Assembly: GCA_023438245.1 (NCBI GenBank)
Contig: JAEXRD010000133.1
Coordinates: 1-12,390 of the forward strand
Source: Pseudomonadota bacterium
GTDB lineage: Bacteria; Desulfobacterota; Desulfovibrionia; Desulfovibrionales; Desulfovibrionaceae
Length of the DNA: 12,390 nt
Direction of reading: 5' to 3'
The first letter of the stretch is position 1, and the number at the start of each line of letters is the position of its first letter. The translations under genes and the position numbers were made by a program. Under the pieces are notes generated by a model. It was not told the origin of the DNA and did no database searches. It worked only from the letters and a program-made list of their open reading frames with translations. Below are positions 6,518 through 12,390 of this stretch, piece by piece.

Positions 6518-7033
6518 CTAGGTCAGGCTGCTGGCCATGCCCTGGGCCTGGGTGCCGCCCGTGTACTCGTGCCCGGCGCTGGCCCGCTGCAGCTCGTTCA
6601 TCAGGCTCATCAGCTCGGTCTGCAGCTCCTGGATGCGCTTGTTGCGCTCGTCCTCGGTCAGGGTGGCGTCGGACTGCACCTTGGCGATCTGCTGCTGGAG
6701 CTCCTTGATGCGCTTCTGGATCTTGTCCTTGGCCTGCTCGGCGGCGGAGGTGCTGTCCTCCCCGTCGGTCTTGGCGCTGGCGGCAAGGCCCGTGTCCACG
6801 GTGGCGCGCGCGGACTGCTGGTCGGCGGAGCCCCCGGCCAGGGCCTTGGCCTCGGCGGAGATGCTCACGGTGTCGCCCTCGCCGGAGGGGGCCGAGGAGC
6901 CGCCCTGGCCCACGCTCAGGGCCCATTTGTTCCTGGCCTGGGCGCGCATGGTCAGCGCCGCCGTCACCATGGTGGTTTCGGTCTGGTCGAACTGCACGTC
7001 CTTGGACTGCACAGGGTAGGTGTAGAGGTTCAT
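6518..7033 (-). CDS. FlxA-like coiled-coil protein
   Basis: A 171-aa soluble protein without signal peptide or cysteines. The N-terminal half is low complexity (Ser/Gly/Ala-rich) and includes DTVSISAEAKAL (54-65), a motif style common in flagellum-linked proteins of Desulfovibrio-like bacteria. Residues about 97-150 form a strong coiled coil, rich in Lys/Glu/Gln with regular Leu and Ile, ending in QELQTELMSLMNELQRASAG. This resembles the FlxA-like family; the function is unknown, but flxA of E. coli belongs to the FliA flagellar regulon. A GGGAG site stands six bases before the ATG. A sigma-28 promoter about 60 bases upstream strongly supports flagellar-regulon membership. It has no operon partner: it ends at the shared terminator and is divergent from the next gene. 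The family call is moderate; the coding call is strong. Confidence 0.78.
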   Translation of the reverse strand: MNLYTYPVQSKDVQFDQTETTMVTAALTMRAQARNKWALSVGQGGSSAPSGEGDTVSISAEAKALAGGSADQQSARATVDTGLAASAKTDGEDSTSAAEQAKDKIQKRIKELQQQIAKVQSDATLTEDERNKRIQELQTELMSLMNELQRASAGHEYTGGTQAQGMASSLT

Positions 7034-7094
7034 GGTGTTCTCCCAAAGCGCCGCGCCAGAGGAGGAGAAGTATTCGCGGGTTTTCTACGTATGC

Positions 7095-7122
7095 TTATCG
7101 GCCGGGCCGGGGCGAATCTTTA
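7095..7122 (-). promoter_or_regulatory. Sigma-28 (FliA) flagellar promoter
   Basis: On the minus strand, TAAAG (7122-7118), 15 bases and GCCGATAA (7102-7095) match the flagellar sigma-28 consensus (TAAAGTTT, 11-12 bases, GCCGATAA). The -10 octamer is perfect and TAAAG is perfect; the TTT that extends the -35 reads ATT. Transcription would start near 7087, about 54 bases before the FlxA-like start codon. Confidence 0.82.
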
Positions 7123-7241
7123 GCCCGCCGGGGTTGCCACGCGCGCCCAGTTCGGGGTATCCGGCAGAAAAGCCCCGCCCGCCTGGCCGCAGGCGCGTGG
7201 CGAAGCCGCATTGCCCGCAGAACGCCGCACAAGGGGTCCGC

Positions 7242-10001
7242 ATGAGCCTGTCCAACCTCGACTCCCTCTTCAGCCCCAAGGCGGTGGCGGTCATAGGCGC
7301 GGCCAACGACCCCGCCAACATCGGGCACCTGGTCATGCACAACCTCATGAGCGGCGGCTTCACCGGCCCGGTGATGCCCGTGAGCTGCGACGCCGAGGCC
7401 ATCGCCGGGGTGCTGACCTACGCCACCGTGGCCGACCTGCCCAAGACCCCGGACCTGGCCATCGTGTGCCGTCCGCTGGATGAGGCCCCGCGGCTCATCG
7501 ACGCCCTGCGCGCGCGCGGCACCCGCTCCGTGGCGCTCATGGGCCCCGGCTACGCCCGGCTGGACGAGAAGAGCCGCGAGCGCCTGCGCGCGGCCATCCT
7601 GGAGGCCGCCGCGCCCCCGAACCTGCGCGTGCTGGGCCCCAAGACCATGGGCCTCATCGTGCCCCAGCTCTCGCTCAACGCCAGCCTGGCGCACACGCGC
7701 ATCCTGCCCGGCAAGACGGCCTTCCTGTCACAGTCCGACAGCCTGTTCAGCACCGTTCTGGACTGGGCCAAGAGCCACGGCATCGGCTTTTCGCACATGA
7801 TAAGCCTCGGCGCGCAGCTGGACATCAGCTTCGCCGACGTGCTGGACCACCTGGGCGGCGACCCCAGCGTGCGCTCCATCCTGCTCTACGTGGAGAGCAT
7901 CCACGACGCCCGGGGCTTCGTCTCCGCCGCGCGCGCGGCCAGCCGCAACAAGCCGGTGCTGGCGCTCAGGCCCGGCCAGGCATTGCAGCGGGCGCTGGCC
8001 GAGCTGGCCGCCCTGACCGGAGAGGCGCTGCCGGGCGCCCTGGCCGAGGTGCTGCCCGGCTCGCTGGCGGACACCGGCGCCGGGGCCAGCAGCGACGAGG
8101 TCTACGACGTGGCCTTCCGCCGCGCGGGCATGCTGCGCGTGGGCAGCATCGACGGCCTGTTCGACGCCGCCCAGACGCTCGCCGGGGCCAAGCCCGTGCG
8201 CGGCGACCGGCTGGCCATTCTTTCCAACGGCTCCAGCGCGGGCATCATGGCCGCCGACGCCCTGCTGGCCGGGGGCGGGCGGCTGGCCCGCCTGAGCGAG
8301 GACACCCAGGGGGCCCTGGACAAGGCCCTGGGCGCGGTCATCACCCGGGGCAATCCCATGAGCCTGCGCTTCGACGCCAAGGCCGCCGACTGGGTGGAGG
8401 CCATGAAGATCCTGCTAGGCGACCCCGGCGTGGACGCCGTGCTGCTGCTGCATGTTCCCTTCGCGGGCCTGCCCGAGGTGGAGGCGGCCCAGGGCGTGGC
8501 CCTGGCGGCCAAGCGCGCCAAGCGCATGGTGCTGACCAGCTGGATGGGCAGCGAGAGCGCCATGCGCGCCCGCGCCCTGTTCGCCGACGCGGGCGTGCCC
8601 ACCTACGAGACCCCGGAACAGGCCATCCGCGCCTTCCTGTACATGGTGCAGTTCCAGAAGAACCAGGAGCTGCTCATCCAGACCCCGGACAGCCTGCCCG
8701 CCGATTTCTTCCCCGACACCACCTCCGCCCGCGAGGCCTGCCAGAAGGCCCTGGCCGAGGGCCGCAGCGCGCTCACCGAGACCGAGGCCAAGGACGTGCT
8801 CACGGCCTACGGCATCCCCGTGGTGGACACCCGCGTGGTGAAAAGCGCCCGCGAGGCGGTCATCGCCGCCGACCTTCTGGGCTATCCCGTGGCGCTCAAG
8901 CTCAAGAGTCCGCAGATCGCCCAGCCCCAGGAGGTGGGTGGCGTGCGCCTGGACCTGGAGGGCCCGGACAAGGTCTGGGAAGCCGCCGCCAGCGTGCTGG
9001 CCCGCGTCTCCCGCCAGCGGCCCGACGCCTACGTCGAGGGCTTCGTGGTGCAGAAGATGGGCAGGCGCACCGGCGCGCACGAGCTGTTCGTCTCCGCCCA
9101 CACCGATCCCGTGTTCGGCCCGGTGGTTTCCTTCGGCCACGGAGGGCTTGCGCGCGACCTCATCCGCGACCGCGCCGTGACCCTGCCGCCGCTGAACATG
9201 AGCCTGGCCCGCGAGCTGATCTCGCGCACGCGCATCTCGGGCCTGCTCTCCGGCACGCCGCAGCACCCGGCCGCGGACATCGACGACGTCTGCCTGACCA
9301 TCATCCAGATCGCCCAGCTCATCATCGACGTGCCGCAGATCCAGGCCCTGGACATCAACCCGCTCTACGCCGACGACGCGGGCGTGCTGTGCCTGGGGGC
9401 CAAGGTGCGCGTGGCCCCGGAGACCCGCAGCGGGGCAGAGCGCCTGGCCGTGCGCCCCTACCCGCGCGAGCTGGAGGAGTGCGTGGTGCTGAAAAACGGG
9501 CGCAAGATCACCCTCCGCCCGATCCGGCCGGAAGACGAACCCGCGCACCGGGCGTTCATCGCCAAGCTCTCCGACGAGGACCTGCGCATGCGCTTCTTCG
9601 GCGTGGTGCGCCGCGACTTCGACCACCGCGACATGGCCCGCTTCACCCAGATCGACTACGACCGCGAGATGGCCTTCATCGCCACGGCCACGGGCGAGGG
9701 CGGCCTGGCGGAAACCCTCGGCGTGGTGCGCACCGCCACCAAGCCCGACAACTCCGAGGCCGAGTTCGCCATCGTGGTGCGCTCCGACCAGAAGGGCACG
9801 GGCCTGGGCAGCGTGCTGTTCCGCAAGATCATCGACTACACCCGCGAACGCGGCACCCACCACCTCAAGGGCCAAACCCTGGTGGAGAACAAGGCCATGC
9901 AGGGCCTCTCGCGCAAGTTCGGCTTCGAGATCAAGCTGAACCCCGACGAGGACCTGGTGGACATGGTGCTTGATTTCTCCAAGAATCCGGGACAGAATTA
10001 G
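7242..10001 (+). CDS. Pat/YfiQ-like acyl-CoA synthetase-GNAT fusion
   Basis: A 919-aa cytoplasmic protein. Its parts, in order, are a CoA-binding Rossmann domain (about 8-135; AVAVIGAANDP), a succinyl-CoA-ligase-like alpha part (about 150-470), an ATP-grasp part (about 495-725; LTAYGIPVVDT, GYPVALKLKSP) and a C-terminal GNAT acetyltransferase (about 755-905) with the acetyl-CoA loop QKGTGLG (850-856). The order matches Pat/YfiQ (PatZ) protein lysine acetyltransferases. At the position of the ADP-forming synthetase phosphohistidine (usually HTGA), this protein reads DTGA with D277, and no histidine occurs between 222 and 403. The HK of the ATP-grasp SPxIxHKxxxGGV motif is QP here (562-563). 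A 25-30 residue insertion precedes D277. Loss of these residues favours protein acetylation over acetyl-CoA synthesis; that is inference. The start at 7242 is set by AAGGGG five bases upstream and by the conserved N-terminus. The next gene follows after 36 bases. Confidence 0.85.
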   Translation: MSLSNLDSLFSPKAVAVIGAANDPANIGHLVMHNLMSGGFTGPVMPVSCDAEAIAGVLTYATVADLPKTPDLAIVCRPLDEAPRLIDALRARGTRSVALMGPGYARLDEKSRERLRAAILEAAAPPNLRVLGPKTMGLIVPQLSLNASLAHTRILPGKTAFLSQSDSLFSTVLDWAKSHGIGFSHMISLGAQLDISFADVLDHLGGDPSVRSILLYVESIHDARGFVSAARAASRNKPVLALRPGQALQRALAELAALTGEALPGALAEVLPGSLADTGAGASSDEVYDVAFRRAGMLRVGSIDGLFDAAQTLAGAKPVRGDRLAILSNGSSAGIMAADALLAGGGRLARLSEDTQGALDKALGAVITRGNPMSLRFDAKAADWVEAMKILLGDPGVDAVLLLHVPFAGLPEVEAAQGVALAAKRAKRMVLTSWMGSESAMRARALFADAGVPTYETPEQAIRAFLYMVQFQKNQELLIQTPDSLPADFFPDTTSAREACQKALAEGRSALTETEAKDVLTAYGIPVVDTRVVKSAREAVIAADLLGYPVALKLKSPQIAQPQEVGGVRLDLEGPDKVWEAAASVLARVSRQRPDAYVEGFVVQKMGRRTGAHELFVSAHTDPVFGPVVSFGHGGLARDLIRDRAVTLPPLNMSLARELISRTRISGLLSGTPQHPAADIDDVCLTIIQIAQLIIDVPQIQALDINPLYADDAGVLCLGAKVRVAPETRSGAERLAVRPYPRELEECVVLKNGRKITLRPIRPEDEPAHRAFIAKLSDEDLRMRFFGVVRRDFDHRDMARFTQIDYDREMAFIATATGEGGLAETLGVVRTATKPDNSEAEFAIVVRSDQKGTGLGSVLFRKIIDYTRERGTHHLKGQTLVENKAMQGLSRKFGFEIKLNPDEDLVDMVLDFSKNPGQN

Positions 10002-10037
10002 TCCTATCGATTCACCATCTGCCCAAGGAATGACCGC

Positions 10038-10472
10038 ATGAAAACCCTTCTGACGCCGCGCATGGAGCGCTGCATCGGCTGCCAGAGCTGTTCGCTGGCC
10101 TGCGCCCGGCTCGTGCACGGACGCCTGTCCTGGCACACCGCGGGCATCCGCATCGGCTCCTCCGGCGGCATCAGCACCGGGTTCGAGGCCCGCGTGTGCC
10201 TGGCCTGCGATCCGCCGCCCTGCGCCGCGGCCTGCCCCACCGGCTCGCTTTCGCCCCGCAAATCCGACGGCGGCGTGAAACAGGACCGCAGCCTGTGCAT
10301 CCGCTGCGGCAAATGCGTGGCCGCCTGCCCCGTGTCGGCCATCGTGCAGGACGAAGTGGGCGCGCCCTACGTGTGCATCCACTGCGGGCGCTGCGTGGCC
10401 TACTGCCCGCACGACTGCCTGGAACTGGGCGAAAAGGGGGCCGTGACCTTCGGCCAGGAGGTGCCCGAATGA
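10038..10472 (+). CDS. Four-cluster [4Fe-4S] ferredoxin, AOR partner
   Basis: A 144-aa iron-sulfur protein with 16 cysteines in four sets of four: C12/C15/C18/C22, C54/C57/C62/C66, C87/C90/C93/C97 and C113/C116/C119/C123, plus C127. The second set has the CxxCx4Cx3C spacing usual in HycB/CooF/DmsB-type electron-transfer subunits. Four [4Fe-4S] clusters are expected. There is no signal peptide, so it is cytoplasmic. AAGGA stands eight bases before the ATG. Its stop overlaps the start of the aldehyde oxidoreductase gene by ATGA, so it is almost certainly the redox partner, passing electrons from the tungsten subunit to ferredoxin or another acceptor. The pair resembles AorA-AorB of the Aromatoleum aldehyde oxidoreductase, but no flavin subunit follows within the window. 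Confidence 0.93.
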   Translation: MKTLLTPRMERCIGCQSCSLACARLVHGRLSWHTAGIRIGSSGGISTGFEARVCLACDPPPCAAACPTGSLSPRKSDGGVKQDRSLCIRCGKCVAACPVSAIVQDEVGAPYVCIHCGRCVAYCPHDCLELGEKGAVTFGQEVPE

Positions 10473-12247
10473 GCGCCCTGACCGTTCCCGCAATGCCCAT
10501 TCGGCAGGATTTCCGCGTGGTCATCGTTGACCTGACCACGCGCAAGACCCATGTGCAGGTGCTGCCCGGACGCCAGACGTACCTGGGCGGCTCGGGCCTG
10601 GCCGCCATGCTCTTCGAGCGCTACGGCGACCCCGCGGCGCCCTGGGACGACCCCAGGCAGCCCCTCATCTTCGCCATCGGCCCGCTCACGGGCTACTACC
10701 CGCTCATGAGCAAGACCGTGTGCGGGTTCAAGAGCCCCTACCACGACCAGTACGCCGAATCCCACGCGGGCGGGCGCAGCGCCCTGGCCCTGCGCTTCGC
10801 CGACATGGACGCGCTGGTCGTCACGGGCCGCGCCTCGGTGCCCTGCGTGCTCTCCCTGGGCCACCGGCACATGGAGATCAAGGAGGCCCCGTTCCTCTGG
10901 GGCAAGGACGTGTTCACCACCGGCAAGATGCTGCGCCACATGCTGCCCGGGTCGGGCCAGCGCAGCATCTGGCGCATCGGACCCGCGGGCGAGAACGGCT
11001 GCGCCTACGCCTGCATCAACGTGGACACCTACCGCCACTTCGGCCGCCTGGGGGCCGGCGCGGTCATGGGCGTCAAGAACCTCAAGGCCATCGCGCTGGT
11101 GGGCGACGGCTCCTTCCCGCTGCCCGCGGGCAAGGACTACGCCAAGGACTTCCAGGAGGTCTTCAAGCTCGTCACCGAGACCAGCATGATGAGCAAATAC
11201 CACGACCTGGGTACCGCCGGGAACGTGGCCGCGCTCAACGAACTCAAATCCCTGCCCTGGCGCAACCTCCAGGCCACCACCGACGAGCGCATCGACGGCA
11301 TCAGCGGCGAGCGCTTCGCCAAGGACATGCTGCTGCGCAACGCCGCCTGCTCCGGCTGCCCCGTGGGCTGCATCCACATCGGCTACCTGCGCGAAAAATT
11401 CATGGCCGACAACCGCTACCTGTACCGCCAAGTGGCCTACGACTACGAGCCCATCTTCTCCCTGGGCTCCATGCTGGGCATGACCGACGGCTTCGCCGTG
11501 CTGGGCCTCATGGACGCCGTGGAGCGCGAAGGCCTGGACTGCATGAGCGGCGGCGTGGCCCTGGCCTGGGCCACCGAGGCCCTGGAAAAGGGGCTCATCA
11601 CCCTGAACGAGACCATGGCCCCGCTCAAGTTCGGCGAGGCCGCGCCCTACAAAACCGCCATCCGCGCCCTGGGCACCGGGGCCAACGCCTTCTACAAGGC
11701 CCTTGCCGGGGGCGCCAAGAAGGCCGCCAAGATCTACGGCGGCGAGGACTTCGCCTGCGTGCTGGGCCAGGAAATGGCGGGCTACGCCACCGGCGAGACC
11801 TTCTTCGTGTCCGAGACCCTGAGCTTCCGCCACTCGCACCTGGACTCCGGGGCCTACAGCGCCGACCAGAAACCCCAGGACAAGAACGCCCCCAAGATCG
11901 TGGACGGCTTCGTCAAGGACGAGGCCGGACGCTGCGTGCTCACCAGCATGGTGGGCTGCCTGTTCGCGCGCGGGGTCTACTCCAACGAGCGCCTGACCCT
12001 GGCCCTGAACGCCCTGGGCTACGAGGGCGTGGCCGACAACCTCGCCAACGCCGGCGAGGCCATCCAGCGCCTGCGCTGGCGGCTGCGCATGCGCTGCGGC
12101 TACGATCCGCTGAACGCGCGCATCCCCAAACGCTATTCCGAGGTCGTCACCTGGAAGGGCCCCATCGACACCACCTACATGGAAGAACTCCGCCAGGCCT
12201 ACGCCCGCAAGCTCCTTGAGCTTGGGCAGGAGGAGGGAGAGGGGTGA
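10469..12247 (+). CDS. aor: Aldehyde ferredoxin oxidoreductase, tungsten type
   Basis: A 592-aa enzyme of the AOR family, oxidising an aldehyde to the carboxylic acid with reduction of ferredoxin, or the reverse with strong reductant. The N-terminal domain shows YLGGSGLAAMLFE (38-50), IFAIGPLTGYYPLMSKT (67-83), GPAGENG (171-177) and RLGAGAVMGVKNLKAIA (193-209). The cluster site is C294-x2-C297-x3-C301, with C497 as the likely fourth ligand. Catalytic-pocket candidates are E327 in DYEPIFSLGSMLG and H455/H457. One pterin-binding motif is seen as GLDCMSGG (355-362); the second, normally DxxGLC, reads TSMVGC (492-497), an unusual variant. Length is normal (about 600). AGGAGGTG six bases before the ATG, inside the ferredoxin gene, is a very strong ribosome site. 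Substrate specificity cannot be read. Cofactor synthesis genes are not in the window. It is last in the operon as far as seen. Confidence 0.94.
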   Translation: MSALTVPAMPIRQDFRVVIVDLTTRKTHVQVLPGRQTYLGGSGLAAMLFERYGDPAAPWDDPRQPLIFAIGPLTGYYPLMSKTVCGFKSPYHDQYAESHAGGRSALALRFADMDALVVTGRASVPCVLSLGHRHMEIKEAPFLWGKDVFTTGKMLRHMLPGSGQRSIWRIGPAGENGCAYACINVDTYRHFGRLGAGAVMGVKNLKAIALVGDGSFPLPAGKDYAKDFQEVFKLVTETSMMSKYHDLGTAGNVAALNELKSLPWRNLQATTDERIDGISGERFAKDMLLRNAACSGCPVGCIHIGYLREKFMADNRYLYRQVAYDYEPIFSLGSMLGMTDGFAVLGLMDAVEREGLDCMSGGVALAWATEALEKGLITLNETMAPLKFGEAAPYKTAIRALGTGANAFYKALAGGAKKAAKIYGGEDFACVLGQEMAGYATGETFFVSETLSFRHSHLDSGAYSADQKPQDKNAPKIVDGFVKDEAGRCVLTSMVGCLFARGVYSNERLTLALNALGYEGVADNLANAGEAIQRLRWRLRMRCGYDPLNARIPKRYSEVVTWKGPIDTTYMEELRQAYARKLLELGQEEGEG

Positions 12248-12390
12248 GTGACCGGGGGAGGGCGGGGAAACTTTTTGAAAAGGCTCTTGACTAGGAAAGC
12301 CACCAGTGAACTGGTAGGAACCTAGGAATGGCGCCACAAAACAAGTACATCCTCCGCTCGAAAATTTCAGAGGCGAAAACCAGGCAGTTG
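12248..12390. other. Non-coding tail after aor with small palindromes
   Basis: No gene is visible in the last 143 bases. The stretch holds ACCAGT-GA-ACTGGT (12302-12315), a perfect 6-bp inverted repeat, flanked by CTAGG (12291-12295) and CCTAGG (12321-12326), and the 10-mer CGCTCGAAAA (12355-12364) shared with the hairpin at 142-171. GGGGAAACTTTTTGAAAAGG near 12264-12283 looks like one arm of a terminator whose other arm is missing. No complete intrinsic terminator for aor is seen before the window ends. A TTGACT hexamer at 12288-12293 has no convincing -10 partner. Confidence 0.5.

Noticed and set aside
7180..7195. CGCCTG-GCCG-CAGGCG hairpin as a regulatory structure before the Pat-like gene
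   Set aside because: A 6-bp GC stem is expected by chance in DNA of this composition, and nothing ties it to the ribosome site 36 bases away.
7032..7241. Upstream in-frame ATG extending the Pat-like protein by 70 residues
   Set aside because: The added part is Pro/Arg-rich and unlike the family; it covers the divergent promoter region, and the ATG at 7242 has AAGGGG and starts at the conserved N-terminus.
8415..10493. A 692-codon minus-strand open frame
   Set aside because: It is antisense to the Pat-like protein; the plus frame carries Rossmann, ATP-grasp and GNAT motifs.
10400..12337. A 645-codon minus-strand open frame
   Set aside because: It is antisense to aor, and its translation has no domain.

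Overview
The window is about 12.4 kb of GC-rich DNA with tightly packed genes. Gene content points to an anaerobic deltaproteobacterium of the Desulfovibrio type: a tungsten-type aldehyde:ferredoxin oxidoreductase with a polyferredoxin partner, a histidine kinase with a c-type heme sensor domain, a sigma-54 activator, and a YeiH-type sulfur-oxyanion transporter candidate. The taxonomic placement is inference from gene content and composition. No mobile element, CRISPR array or RNA gene was found.

Left part (1-4438): 1-320 is gene-free and holds two sets of strong palindromes. A minus-strand two-gene operon follows, read from 4180 down to 321. It encodes a membrane histidine kinase (829 aa; DUF3365/Tll0287-like periplasmic domain with a CxxCH heme site, then HAMP-like, GAF, PAS, HisKA and HATPase parts) and an NtrC-type sigma-54 response regulator (457 aa, GAFTGA motif intact). 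The two genes overlap by ATGA. The 258-bp gap to the divergent gene carries a near-consensus sigma-54 promoter pointing right, with a palindrome about 100 bp upstream of the expected start that could be the activator site.

Middle part (4439-6435): a plus-strand operon of a YeiH/UPF0324 transporter, a small membrane-anchored protein with a biotinyl/lipoyl-like barrel-sandwich fold but no modifiable lysine motif, and a universal stress protein without the ATP-binding motif. The layout suggests one unit: a heme/redox-sensing two-component system switching on a transporter, its periplasmic accessory protein and a cytoplasmic Usp through sigma-54. This is the best candidate here for a little-described system. 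A bidirectional terminator (6466-6497) closes it.

Right part (6518-12247): a convergent FlxA-like coiled-coil gene on the minus strand is preceded by an almost perfect flagellar sigma-28 (FliA) promoter. Divergent from it starts a plus-strand operon: a Pat/YfiQ-type protein (ADP-forming acyl-CoA synthetase fused to a GNAT acetyltransferase) that lacks the expected phosphohistidine, then a four-[4Fe-4S] ferredoxin and an aldehyde ferredoxin oxidoreductase overlapping by ATGA. The last 143 bases are non-coding with small palindromes.
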